64,000 nucleotides of DNA, taken from Flavobacterium segetis (GTDB lineage Bacteria > Bacteroidota > Bacteroidia > Flavobacteriales > Flavobacteriaceae). The DNA is taken from NCBI RefSeq assembly GCF_900129575.1, contig NZ_FQWE01000003.1, positions 400,758 to 464,757 of the forward strand. Direction: 5' to 3'. A program made the translations under genes and the position numbers. Positions 28,377-36,993 of this stretch are shown here, one piece after another. The stretch's first letter is position 1; every line of letters starts with the position of its first letter. The notes under the pieces are model-generated. The model was not told where the DNA came from. It was given only the letters and a program-made list of their open reading frames with translations, and made no database searches.

Positions 28377-29432
28377 TTAGGCGGTTACGGTTTCAGTGGG
28401 TACATCAACTTTAGAAGAAACATTTGACCAATTAGTGATCCAATTACCAACGGTTGCACACCAATCATCTCTGTCATTTAAACATGGAATAGCTAAAAAT
28501 TCTTCACCACCATTTTCTTTAAATTCGTGACCGGCTTCCATAGCGATTTCTTCTAATGTTTCTAAACAATCAGATACAAATGCAGGAGTTACAACAGCAA
28601 GTTTTTTAATTCCTTTTTTAGGCATTTTATTTACTTCTACGTCAGTGTAAGGAGTTAACCACTTGTCTCCTGCTAATCGTGATTGAAAGGTTTGGCTGTA
28701 CTTTCCTTCTGGAATTCCTAGCAACTTAACAACTTGCTTGGTAGTTTCATAACATTGGTGACGGTAACAAAACTCATGTGCTGGTGATGGCGTATTACAA
28801 CAAGATCCATCAATTTTACAATGTGATTTAGTTATATCCGTTTTACGAATATGACGCTCAGGAATACCATGATATGAAAATAATAAATGATCATAGTCAT
28901 AACCTTGTAAATGACCTTTGATAGAATCAGCAAGATTTTGCAAATAATCAGGTTTGTTATAAAAAGCAGGAACTATTGTAAACTTCATTTCTGGGAAGTA
29001 CTTTTTACGGTGCTCCTCTGCGAGTTCTAATATGGTTGTTGTAGAGGCCATAGCATGCTGGGGATACAATGGAAATAACAGCACTTCATTAACACCTTTA
29101 TCATGTAATTCTTGAAGTCCAGACAATAATGATGGATTTCCATAACGCATTGCTAAGGATACAGGGACATCAACTAATTTCTGTACTTTTTCGTGCATCC
29201 TTTTAGAAATAACTACAAGCGGAGAACCTTCATCCCACCATATTTTTGCGTAAGCGGCGGCTGACTTTTTAGGTCTTGTTTGAAGGATTATTCCACGAAC
29301 AAGCAAAGCACGTAACAAAAAAGGAACATCAATCACGTATTTGTCCATTAAGAATTCATCTAAATACGGTTTAACATCTTTGGGGGTTGGACTTTCTGGA
29401 GAACCTAAATTAACTAATAATACACCTTTCAT
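28377..29432 (-). CDS. hemH: Ferrochelatase
   Basis: The 351-residue enzyme inserts Fe2+ into protoporphyrin IX, the last step of heme synthesis. MKGVLLVNLGSPESPTP opens the protein; the active-site histidine lies in SYHGIPERHIRKTD, followed by a four-cysteine segment (KSHCKIDGSCCNTPSPAHEF) and SRLAGDKWLTPYTD. The C-terminal PAFVSDCLETLEEIAMEAG carries the conserved glutamate. I chose the ATG at 29432: a frame extension to a TTG at 29456 would place the start codon inside the promoter's -7 box. It heads a minus-strand run hemH-MATE-hemJ-kinase-enoyl-CoA hydratase. Confidence 0.96.
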   Translation of the reverse strand: MKGVLLVNLGSPESPTPKDVKPYLDEFLMDKYVIDVPFLLRALLVRGIILQTRPKKSAAAYAKIWWDEGSPLVVISKRMHEKVQKLVDVPVSLAMRYGNPSLLSGLQELHDKGVNEVLLFPLYPQHAMASTTTILELAEEHRKKYFPEMKFTIVPAFYNKPDYLQNLADSIKGHLQGYDYDHLLFSYHGIPERHIRKTDITKSHCKIDGSCCNTPSPAHEFCYRHQCYETTKQVVKLLGIPEGKYSQTFQSRLAGDKWLTPYTDVEVNKMPKKGIKKLAVVTPAFVSDCLETLEEIAMEAGHEFKENGGEEFLAIPCLNDRDDWCATVGNWITNWSNVSSKVDVPTETVTA

Positions 29433-29453
29433 CTTGTCTTGTTTTTCGTTTTG

Positions 29454-29482
29454 CAAAAGTACTTAAAGTTACGTTCTGCAAA
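29454..29482 (-). promoter_or_regulatory. hemH promoter (TTTG-N17-TACTTTTG)
   Basis: On the minus strand TTTG (29479-29482) is followed after 17 bp by TACTTTTG (29454-29461), a full match to the Bacteroidota sigma factor consensus. It lies 21 bp before the hemH ATG and settles the start codon choice. Confidence 0.75.
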
Positions 29483-29530
29483 TTGAGATTAACTATTTTT
29501 TATTTATTGTCTAATATGCAAAAGCAATTT

Positions 29531-30400
29531 TTATTGCGTAATAGAATTTAATGCCATCAAATATTTTTTTGGCGTTGTTGCAAATTTCTTTTTAAAAGCT
29601 GCAATAAAGTGGCTACCGGTGCTATAGCCTATTTTTAATCCTACTTCATTTACATTATAGGATCCACTATCGAGTAGTTTTCGGGCAACATCCATTTTGT
29701 AATCAAATAGGAATCCATAAACGGTGTCTCCATAAATTTGTTTAAAACCCATTTTAAGTTTCTTCAAATTCAAACCTATTTCATCTGCTAATTCCTGCAA
29801 ACCTGGTGGTTCAGCCATATTGGCTATTATAATCTCTTTAGCTTTTTTTATTTTCAAGACATTTTCTTCGTCTACTAAAAACGGACATTGTTCCGCATTA
29901 GGATCTTCATTTCGATTAAAAAATAGACTTAACAACTCATATCCTTTTCCTTTATAGTAAAGATTTTTTATTGATGGATTCAGGTTGTAATGAAACATTT
30001 GGTTTAACACAATCGCCATCGATGGGCTTATGTTACTCTCATTATAATATTTTTTGTCTTTATTTTCTTGACTCAAAAAAGGAATATATTCAGCATCATT
30101 TGTAAACAATCCATGAAATTTTCTAACCGATACAAATATTGATATTAACCATGATTTAGGCGCAATTTTGACATGTAAAGGCAATTCTTTTTCTGTATTA
30201 TAAAACAATAATGCCTTTTCTTCTTGCAGGTTCATGATGTACGTACCCTGATTAAAAATATAATCCGCACTACCTTTTAAACCAAAATGAAACTGTATCA
30301 GGCCTAATTGCACAGGGCGCTTAAATTCGATAACTTCATCGGTATTGTTTTGAAAACGAATTAAAATGAAATCTTCGTCAATTTTTATTTCTTCCTCCAT
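29531..30400 (-). CDS. AraC family transcriptional regulator next to hemH
   Basis: The 289-residue protein has a C-terminal AraC/XylS DNA-binding domain with two helix-turn-helix units: GLQELADEIGLNLKKLKMGFKQIYGD (split here by function: first recognition helix near LNLKKLKMGF) and NEVGLKIGYSTGSHFIAAFKKKF with the family ending TTPKKYL. The N-terminal ~190 residues form an uncharacterised sensory region without cysteine or histidine clusters pointing to heme. Position between hemH and hemA suggests control of heme genes; that is inference from context only. A similar regulator gene lies at the other end of the locus. Confidence 0.9.
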   Translation of the reverse strand: MEEEIKIDEDFILIRFQNNTDEVIEFKRPVQLGLIQFHFGLKGSADYIFNQGTYIMNLQEEKALLFYNTEKELPLHVKIAPKSWLISIFVSVRKFHGLFTNDAEYIPFLSQENKDKKYYNESNISPSMAIVLNQMFHYNLNPSIKNLYYKGKGYELLSLFFNRNEDPNAEQCPFLVDEENVLKIKKAKEIIIANMAEPPGLQELADEIGLNLKKLKMGFKQIYGDTVYGFLFDYKMDVARKLLDSGSYNVNEVGLKIGYSTGSHFIAAFKKKFATTPKKYLMALNSITQ

Positions 30401-30749
30401 TGTTTCGATGTTCTACTTTTAACTTATTGAATGAACCTTTAAATAATTCCATGTAGTGTGCTTTTCAAAATTAAATCTTTTTGATGGTTATTTCTATAAT
30501 TGGTCTGTAATTTATGTAATGTTTAATGATTGTAAGTTATTCTAAGCTAATTGTGAGCAAAATTTTTATTTTCACAACCTGTGTTTTGCGCGATTAACTT
30601 AACAATAATGTTAAGTTCATAATCAAGGTGCCATAAAGCCCGATGTATGATTTATTATTAGTGATTTGTAACAAAATTAATTTTTACCATTATAATGCGA
30701 ACGTAAAGTGTATTAACTGTAATCACGATTAATATTTAATTTCTATTTT

Positions 30750-30870
30750 AACCCGTTGGGTGTAATTAGTTTTTGATGATGATTTTTCGTCAGTATGAGT
30801 ATTTTTTGCTCCGTTATACTCCATAAAAAACACTCGAACTGACGTTTATAATAATTACGCCCAGCGGGTT
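30750..30870. mobile_element. MITE-like inverted-repeat element, copy 1
   Basis: The 121-bp element is bounded by imperfect 19-bp terminal inverted repeats, AACCCGTTGGGTGTAATTA at the left and TAATTACGCCCAGCGGGTT at the right (17 of 19 match). An inner pair, CGTCAGT..GAGT and ACTC..ACTGACG, extends the hairpin. A second, longer copy in opposite orientation lies at 53285-53465. No coding capacity; no clear target duplication. Confidence 0.75.
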
Positions 30871-31271
30871 GCTTTATAAATTTTGTTTAAAAACTAGTTT
30901 GACAAGAGTCAAATTTTCAGTTACATAAATGTTAAGTGGAGGGAAACGGCACTATTTACATTCATATTCCAAAATAATCTTAATAAATAAAAAAATTAAT
31001 ATGATAATTTTAAATCAATTTAAAAATATTTATTTCAAAGTAAAATGGATTATGAGGAAATATTGTCAATAAATATTTTAAATCGTTGAAGAAAATTAAT
31101 TAGCTATTCTTCTATAACTTTGGTGAACTTTAAGCGATATTTTTAAATATACAAAATGGTTAATAGGAACTACCTTTATTTAGAATTAATCTACATAGGC
31201 AGTATATAAATGCTTGATAATGCTATAATATTTGCTATTATAGCTGTGCAAAGGGTGGTTTTTATTCAAAA

Positions 31272-31286
31272 TATCGCTCAGCGATA
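31272..31286. repeat. Palindrome related to the one at 17469
   Basis: TATCGCTCAGCGATA repeats the arms of the 17469 palindrome with a different central base. It lies 19 bp before the -33 box of hemA, where a regulator could bind; that is inference. Confidence 0.5.
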
Positions 31287-31304
31287 CAAAAAGCACTTAC
31301 AGCG

Positions 31305-31336
31305 TTGTTTTTATAGAATAGATAACAATAATTTTG
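31305..31336 (+). promoter_or_regulatory. Candidate hemA promoter (TTG-N21-TAATTTTG)
   Basis: TTG at 31305-31307 and TAATTTTG at 31329-31336 are 21 bp apart, within the range for flavobacterial promoters, and the -7 box ends 26 bp before the hemA ATG. Confidence 0.6.
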
Positions 31337-31362
31337 TAGAGCTTTTTTAAGAAAAGTATAAT

Positions 31363-32619
31363 ATGGAAAAATTCAACATGTCCAAGAATAGTAGTTTTTA
31401 TGCTTTAGGTTTAAGTTACAAAAAAGCAGACGCTACTATCAGAGGAAAATTTAGTTTAGACGCCAAAGCCCAATCTATTTTATTGATACAAGCTGAAGCC
31501 GAAGGTATAGAATCGCTTATTGTTACTTCTACTTGTAACCGAACTGAAATTTACGGTTTTGCTAATCACCCTTATCAATTAATTAAATTACTCTGTGAGA
31601 ATAGTAATGGTTCTGTAGAGGAATTTCAGGAAGTAGCTTATATTTATAAAAATCAGGAAGCCATCAATCATATGTTTCATGTAGGAACAGGATTAGATAG
31701 TCAAATATTAGGTGATTTTGAAATCATTAGCCAGATCAAAAATGCCTTTAATTTAAGTAAATCAAATGGTTTGATCAATACTTTTATGGATCGCCTAGTA
31801 AACTCGGTGATACAAGCCAGTAAAAAAATCAAAACGGATACTGAAATTTCTTCGGGTGCAACTTCTGTTTCATTTGCATCAGTTCAATATATAATTAAAA
31901 ATGTTCCTGATATTACCAACAAAAATATTTTGCTTTTTGGTACTGGAAAAATTGGTAGAAATACTTGCGAAAATTTAGTTAAGCATACTAAACATGAGCA
32001 AATTACTTTAATCAATAGAACTAAAGATAAGGCTGAAAAACTAGCTGAAAAATTAAATCTAGTTGTAAAAGATTATGCTGATTTGCAGCTTGAATTACAA
32101 AACGCAGATGTATTAGTCGTTGCTACGGGAGCGCAAAACCCAACGGTTGATAAAGCAATACTTAATTTAAAAAAACCTTTATTAATTTTAGATTTATCAA
32201 TTCCAAAAAATGTAAATGAAAACGTGACGGAAATTGAAGGAGTAACGCTTATTCACATGGATTATTTGTCTCAAATGACGGATGAAACATTAGAAAAACG
32301 AAAAAGACAAATTCCTGCAGCGGAAGCAATAATTGAAGAAATACAAGAAGAATTTGGAGTGTGGACAAGAGGACGTAAGTTCGCACCCACAATCAATGCT
32401 CTGAAAGCAAAGTTAAACGACATTAAAATGTCAGAACTTGATTTTCAAAGTAGAAAAATTTTAAATTTTAATGAAGAGCAAGCAGAAATTATCAGCAATA
32501 GAATAATCCAAAAAATAACAACTCATTTTGCAAACCATCTTAAAGATGAAAACACAATGGTTGACGAAAGTATTGAATGGATTGAAAAAGTATTTAAAAT
32601 TGAAGCAATGGTTCGGTAA
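31363..32619 (+). CDS. hemA: Glutamyl-tRNA reductase
   Basis: The 418-residue enzyme reduces glutamyl-tRNA(Glu) to glutamate-1-semialdehyde, the first committed step of C5 heme synthesis. The nucleophilic cysteine is C58 in VTSTCNRTEIYG. GTGLDSQILGDFEI is the substrate-domain signature, LFGTGKIGRNTCENL the NADPH-binding glycine motif, and LDLSIPKNVNE follows. The C-terminal dimerisation helices end near WIEKVFKIEAMVR. A second in-frame ATG at 31378 (MSKNSSFYALG) is also possible; the first is used here since it fits the promoter spacing. HemL, the next enzyme, is not in the window. Confidence 0.96.
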   Translation: MEKFNMSKNSSFYALGLSYKKADATIRGKFSLDAKAQSILLIQAEAEGIESLIVTSTCNRTEIYGFANHPYQLIKLLCENSNGSVEEFQEVAYIYKNQEAINHMFHVGTGLDSQILGDFEIISQIKNAFNLSKSNGLINTFMDRLVNSVIQASKKIKTDTEISSGATSVSFASVQYIIKNVPDITNKNILLFGTGKIGRNTCENLVKHTKHEQITLINRTKDKAEKLAEKLNLVVKDYADLQLELQNADVLVVATGAQNPTVDKAILNLKKPLLILDLSIPKNVNENVTEIEGVTLIHMDYLSQMTDETLEKRKRQIPAAEAIIEEIQEEFGVWTRGRKFAPTINALKAKLNDIKMSELDFQSRKILNFNEEQAEIISNRIIQKITTHFANHLKDENTMVDESIEWIEKVFKIEAMVR

Positions 32620-32718
32620 ATTGGGTTTTACTTGATTTATAATATAACTCACTCAAGCTATTATTTTCTCAGAAAACAATAGCTGTTTTTGTTTTAGACC
32701 TAAGAAAACAAGCTGTGC

Positions 32719-32755
32719 TTTTGAAAGTCAGATTTTGAAAGTCAGATTTTGAAAT
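32719..32755. repeat. Short direct repeat of 14-15 bp
   Basis: TTTTGAAAGTCAGA occurs twice head to tail followed by a partial third copy TTTTGAAA in the hemA-hemC gap. Nothing else is recognised in that 259-bp gap. Confidence 0.7.
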
Positions 32756-32878
32756 TTTCAAACAATTGACCCCTTCAATATTTTTATTAAAGTAGATTTA
32801 CTGTTGTAACTATTTTTAAATTGATGTTGAAAACTAATTTCTTTATTGTTAAAAAGCAGTATAGATTAAAAAATAATA

Positions 32879-33799
32879 ATGGCAGATAAAATTATACGCA
32901 TTGGAACTCGTGATAGTGAACTCGCACTTTGGCAGGCTCACACAGTAGAAAAAAAACTTAATGATTTAGGTTACAAAACTGAAATTACTGCTGTAAAATC
33001 ACAAGGAGATATAATTCTAGACAAACCACTTTATGAATTAGGAATTACAGGAATTTTTACAAAAACATTAGATATTGCCATGATAAATGGTCAAGTAGAT
33101 ATTGCGGTGCATTCCATGAAAGATGTTCCTACCGCTTTACCTATAGGAATTGTACAAGCTGCAGTTTTAGAAAGAGCAAATACGCTAGATATTTTAGTTC
33201 ATAAAGGAAATCTGGACTTTCTCGAGGGAGCGGGCACTATTGCAACGGGTAGTTTGCGCCGTCAAGCACAATGGCTTAATAAATACCCTACTCATAAAGT
33301 AGTCGATTTACGAGGGAATGTAAATACTAGAATGCAAAAATTGCAGGATAGCGACTGGAGCGGAGCCGTTTTTGCAGCAGCAGGACTGGAAAGAATCAAT
33401 ATAAAACCTTCTAATTTCATCAATTTAAACTGGATGGTTCCAGCACCAGCTCAAGGTGCTATGGTAATTGTTGCTATGGCAAATGATCCATATTGTAGAG
33501 ATGCAGTATCTGAATTAAACGATATAGAAACAGAAGTTTGTACACATATTGAGAGACAATTTCTAAAAACATTAGAAGGAGGCTGTACCGCACCAATTGG
33601 AGCATTAGCAATATTCAAAGAAGATGAAATTGTTTTTCAAGGCGTTTTATTCTCTATTGATGGAAAAGAAAAATTAGAAGTCTATAAAATAGTTCCTTTA
33701 GGTGACTGGAAGAAATTAGGATTTAAAGCAGCTCAGGAAATTTTAGTAAATGGAGGAGTTCATCTAATGGAAGGCATTCGTAAAGATTTAAAAAAATAA
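32879..33799 (+). CDS. hemC: Hydroxymethylbilane synthase (porphobilinogen deaminase)
   Basis: The 306-residue cytosolic enzyme polymerises four porphobilinogen units. IRIGTRDSELALWQA opens the protein; GIFTKTLDIAMINGQVDIAVHSMKDV (quoted in part: AVHSMKDVPTALP) forms the active-site aspartate region; TGSLRRQAQW and LRGNVNTRMQK bind the acidic side chains. The dipyrromethane cofactor is attached at C236 in EGGCTAPIGA. The trkH gene follows after 12 bp on the same strand, so the operon continues into potassium transport genes. Confidence 0.97.
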   Translation: MADKIIRIGTRDSELALWQAHTVEKKLNDLGYKTEITAVKSQGDIILDKPLYELGITGIFTKTLDIAMINGQVDIAVHSMKDVPTALPIGIVQAAVLERANTLDILVHKGNLDFLEGAGTIATGSLRRQAQWLNKYPTHKVVDLRGNVNTRMQKLQDSDWSGAVFAAAGLERINIKPSNFINLNWMVPAPAQGAMVIVAMANDPYCRDAVSELNDIETEVCTHIERQFLKTLEGGCTAPIGALAIFKEDEIVFQGVLFSIDGKEKLEVYKIVPLGDWKKLGFKAAQEILVNGGVHLMEGIRKDLKK

Positions 33800-33811
33800 T
33801 TTTATTTCGTT

Positions 33812-35554
33812 ATGAAGAAAGAATCAATTCTTAATTATCTCTATCGATTTATTGATATAATTGTTCTACTATTTATCGTTTTTGAATTTGGTTACGGTTT
33901 TGATGAAAATTATTATTCTCCACATATTGGTGGTCTACTTGCACTCACTTTTGGTCTTTTAGTTTTCAATTGCTTTAAATATTTTAATTACACTACTAAA
34001 GGAAATAAAAGAGTTATTCTGATCAACATAATTTTAATAGCTGTGCTATTGGGATTATGTGGAATAATTGCAATGTTAAATAGTAATTTTGACGGTGATT
34101 ATATTACACAGAAAATAAAACCAGTGCTAAAGGGTGGCTTGATTTTTTATTTCCTTTTAAGATTAATGGTTTTTGTACGATACATTTATGATATCTATTT
34201 TAATCCAGCTATAGTTTTTGTTGGCAGTTTTATGATCTTAATTTTAATTGGTGGCTTTTTGTTGATGTTACCTAGCGCAACTGTAAATGGAATATCTTTT
34301 ACAAATGCATTATTTACAGCTACTAGCGCAGTTTGTGTAACTGGTTTAACAGTAGTAGATACAGCAGCAGATTTTACAATTATAGGACAAACCATAATTA
34401 TCGTTTTAATCCAACTAGGAGGAATAGGAATTTTGACCTTCACTTCTTTTTTTGCGTTTTTTTTTAGAGGTAGTACTTCCTTTAAAGAAGGTTTAAACAC
34501 GCGAGATTTTATTGCACATGATGGTTTGAAAGATGTTTTTAGAGCCGCTTTGAATGTAGTAATTTTTACACTTGGGGTTGAATTAGTAGGTTCAGCTTTT
34601 ATTTATACGTCGATAGTTGATAACCCAATTATTGAAAATGATTTTTATTTTTCAATGTTTCATTCTATTTCAGCATTCTGTAATGCAGGTTTTTCTACCA
34701 TACCAGGTGGGATTATGCATGAAACAGTTAGTTTTAATTACTACTTACAATGGATTATCATGCTACTAATCATTTTAGGTGGACTAGGTCATAATATTGT
34801 TTTCAATTTTGTCCAATACCTGCGAAATTATATCGTTGAGTTGTTTTACAAAAAAAGAATTCATAGAAAAATTAGAATTATTACTGTAAACACTAAAATC
34901 GTAATTTATACAACTTTTATTCTGTTAGTAGGCGGCTTTATATTTCTTTACATTTCGGAATACAATAATACATTGTTAGAGCACAATACGATTTTTGGAA
35001 AAATAACTGCGGCAAGCTTTCATGCTGTTTCGCCTAGAACAGCGGGTTTTAGTACGGTTGATTATACATTAATGACTGTGCCATCATTGCTTTTTATTAT
35101 TTTTTTAATGTGGATAGGTGGCTCACCAGCATCAACAGCAGGTGGTATAAAAACAAGTACTTTTGCATTAGCAACATTAAATATTTATACCCTTGCAAGA
35201 GGGAAAAGCAGAATTGAATTGTTTGGACGAAGGATATCATCAGAATCTACTTCGCGCGCTTTTGCTATTTTGTCAATTTCTTTAATCACAATTGGTATTT
35301 CGATTATGGCAATTTTAATTTTAGAACCAAAAGATACACCGATATTAACAGTTGCTTTTGAATGCTTTTCAGCCTACAGTACAGTTGGATTGAGTATGAA
35401 TTTTACACACACCCTGACAGAGCCAAGCAAATATGTCTTAATTGCTTGCATGTTTATAGGTAGGATAGGAATGTTGAATTTAATGGTAGGTTTATTGCGA
35501 AGATTAAACCATCAGTTTTATGAATATCCTAAAGAAAATATATTAATTAACTAA
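33812..35554 (+). CDS. TrkH/KtrB-type potassium uptake channel subunit
   Basis: A 580-residue inner-membrane protein. Four pore loops of the Trk/Ktr family are recognisable: TSAVCVTGLTVVDT, SAFCNAGFSTIPGG, SPRTAGFSTVDYT and SAYSTVGLSMNF, each with the selectivity-filter glycine. About 120 N-terminal residues add three to four extra helices compared with KtrB, a layout common in Bacteroidota TrkH proteins. The intracellular gate region has the GGSPASTAGGIKTSTF segment. Together with the TrkA subunit encoded 9 bp downstream it should form a K+ uptake system. Its place inside the heme operon between hemC and hemD is noteworthy. Confidence 0.93.
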   Translation: MKKESILNYLYRFIDIIVLLFIVFEFGYGFDENYYSPHIGGLLALTFGLLVFNCFKYFNYTTKGNKRVILINIILIAVLLGLCGIIAMLNSNFDGDYITQKIKPVLKGGLIFYFLLRLMVFVRYIYDIYFNPAIVFVGSFMILILIGGFLLMLPSATVNGISFTNALFTATSAVCVTGLTVVDTAADFTIIGQTIIIVLIQLGGIGILTFTSFFAFFFRGSTSFKEGLNTRDFIAHDGLKDVFRAALNVVIFTLGVELVGSAFIYTSIVDNPIIENDFYFSMFHSISAFCNAGFSTIPGGIMHETVSFNYYLQWIIMLLIILGGLGHNIVFNFVQYLRNYIVELFYKKRIHRKIRIITVNTKIVIYTTFILLVGGFIFLYISEYNNTLLEHNTIFGKITAASFHAVSPRTAGFSTVDYTLMTVPSLLFIIFLMWIGGSPASTAGGIKTSTFALATLNIYTLARGKSRIELFGRRISSESTSRAFAILSISLITIGISIMAILILEPKDTPILTVAFECFSAYSTVGLSMNFTHTLTEPSKYVLIACMFIGRIGMLNLMVGLLRRLNHQFYEYPKENILIN

Positions 35555-35563
35555 CTTGCCATC

Positions 35564-36271
35564 ATGAAGATAATCGTATTTGGTTTAGGGAATTTCGGTA
35601 TGTCGCTAGCGATCAGTCTTACCGAAACGGGAAATGAAGTTATAGGCGTTGACAGAAATATCGAAAAAGTAAATCTCGTGAAAGACAAAATTTCGCTTGC
35701 CATTGCAATGGATTCTACTAATGAACTTTCTTATGAAGCTTTACCTTTAAAAGATGCAGATAAAGTGGTAGTTGCTATTGGAGAAAATGAAGGTGCGGCG
35801 ATTATTACCACAGCCATCATAAAGAAATTAAGTGATGTAAAAATCATAAGTCGAGCATTGTCTCCTATTCATGATACGGTTCTTGAAGCTATGGGAATCT
35901 ATAGCATTGTACATCCAGAACAGGAATCAGCGGATCGATTAACGAAACAAATTAATTTTAAATCGACTCTCGAAAATTACCAATTAGATAATAACTACAC
36001 TATTTCTGAGGTGAAAGCTAAACCTGAATTTTATGGTAAAACTTTAGCTGAACTAGATACAATTGATAAATATCGTTTGACTCTTATCACTATAATTCGC
36101 AAACGTGAAAAGAAAAATTTAATTGGAAAAAAATCAATTATTAAAGAGAGTATTGGTCGGCCTACGCCAAATACCATCATTCTAGAAAATGATATTTTAG
36201 TAGTTTACGGTTACAATAAAGATATAGAAACATATTGCTTAGGACAAGAAGAATACCAAATAAGACGTTAA
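35564..36271 (+). CDS. TrkA/KtrA-type potassium channel regulatory subunit
   Basis: The 235-residue cytosolic protein has one RCK-N domain with the nucleotide-binding motif VFGLGNFGMSLAISLTETG (GxGxxG), the acidic strand end VIGVD, and a C-terminal TrkA-C domain (about residues 145-230, starting ISEVKAKPEFYGKTLAEL). A single RCK unit is the KtrA pattern; E. coli TrkA has two. It gates the membrane subunit encoded just upstream in response to NAD(H) or ATP/ADP. The hemD start codon lies two bases after its stop. Confidence 0.93.
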   Translation: MKIIVFGLGNFGMSLAISLTETGNEVIGVDRNIEKVNLVKDKISLAIAMDSTNELSYEALPLKDADKVVVAIGENEGAAIITTAIIKKLSDVKIISRALSPIHDTVLEAMGIYSIVHPEQESADRLTKQINFKSTLENYQLDNNYTISEVKAKPEFYGKTLAELDTIDKYRLTLITIIRKREKKNLIGKKSIIKESIGRPTPNTIILENDILVVYGYNKDIETYCLGQEEYQIRR

Positions 36272-36273
36272 AA

Positions 36274-36930
36274 ATGATACAGATACTTTCTACTAAAATA
36301 CTTTCTCACAATCAAAAGCAAGCTTTACTAAGTGCTAATTGCAATGTTATTGAAGTTGATTTTATTCAAACTAAAAGTCAGCCATTTCAATTAAATAAAA
36401 TCAATAATAATTTAATTTTTACAAGTCAAAATGCAGTTCAAAGCTTTTTGCTAGATCCACAATCAGCCAATTTAAAATCAAAGAATGTGTTTTGTGTGGG
36501 TTTAAAAACAAAAATTATGCTTTCTGAAAGCGGATTTAATGTGGTTGCTTACACAGGTTATGCAGAAGATTTAGCCGAAATTATAACGCTAATTTATGCC
36601 AGTGAAAGCTATACTTTTTTTAGTGGAAACTTACGAAGAGAAACTTTGCCAAAAGCATTAAAAGAGGCTCATATAAAGTTTAATGAAATTCAAGTTTACG
36701 AAACTACACTGACACCTGAGAAAATTAAAACGGCTATTGATGCGATACTGTTTTTTAGTCCGTCAGGAATCGAGAGTTATTTGAAAGAAAATAAAATTAA
36801 AAACGAAACTTGTTTTTGTATTGGAACCACAACATCCAGCGCATTAAAAGGAATAACAAAAAATGTCATCATGGCAAATCAACCTACAATCGAAGACGTG
36901 ATTGACGAAGTAATTGCAGAGTATAATTAA
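36274..36930 (+). CDS. hemD: Uroporphyrinogen-III synthase
   Basis: The 218-residue protein is recognised by modest family motifs and by its place in the heme operon: ILSTKILSHNQKQAL at the start, NNLIFTSQNAVQSFLLD, VFCVGLKTKIMLSESGFNVV, the late ILFFSPSGIESYLKE strand and FCIGTTTSSALK. The enzyme closes and inverts ring D of hydroxymethylbilane. HemD proteins diverge strongly, so the motif evidence alone is moderate, but the SPSGIES and CIGTTTSSAL blocks are characteristic. The ATG at 36274 is preferred to an upstream TTG that would overlap trkA. Confidence 0.9.
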   Translation: MIQILSTKILSHNQKQALLSANCNVIEVDFIQTKSQPFQLNKINNNLIFTSQNAVQSFLLDPQSANLKSKNVFCVGLKTKIMLSESGFNVVAYTGYAEDLAEIITLIYASESYTFFSGNLRRETLPKALKEAHIKFNEIQVYETTLTPEKIKTAIDAILFFSPSGIESYLKENKIKNETCFCIGTTTSSALKGITKNVIMANQPTIEDVIDEVIAEYN

Positions 36931-36993
36931 AATCCTCTAATTCACTAAAGCGCGAAATTTAGGAAAAAATAAAATAATTTAAAAAATAGTAAA

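Larger units (their letters stand above)
30401..31362. other. 962-bp intergenic region upstream of hemA
   Basis: No gene is recognised between the divergent araC-type gene and hemA. The region is very A/T-rich and holds an inverted-repeat element (30750-30870), a palindrome TATCGCTCAGCGATA (31272-31286) and a candidate hemA promoter (31305-31336). A frame long enough for a small conserved protein was not seen. Confidence 0.6.

Noticed and set aside
30750..30870. Integron attC site
   Set aside because: GTTGGGT and its complement are in the reverse order (GTTRRRY at the left, RYYYAAC at the right), and no cassette array or integrase is present.
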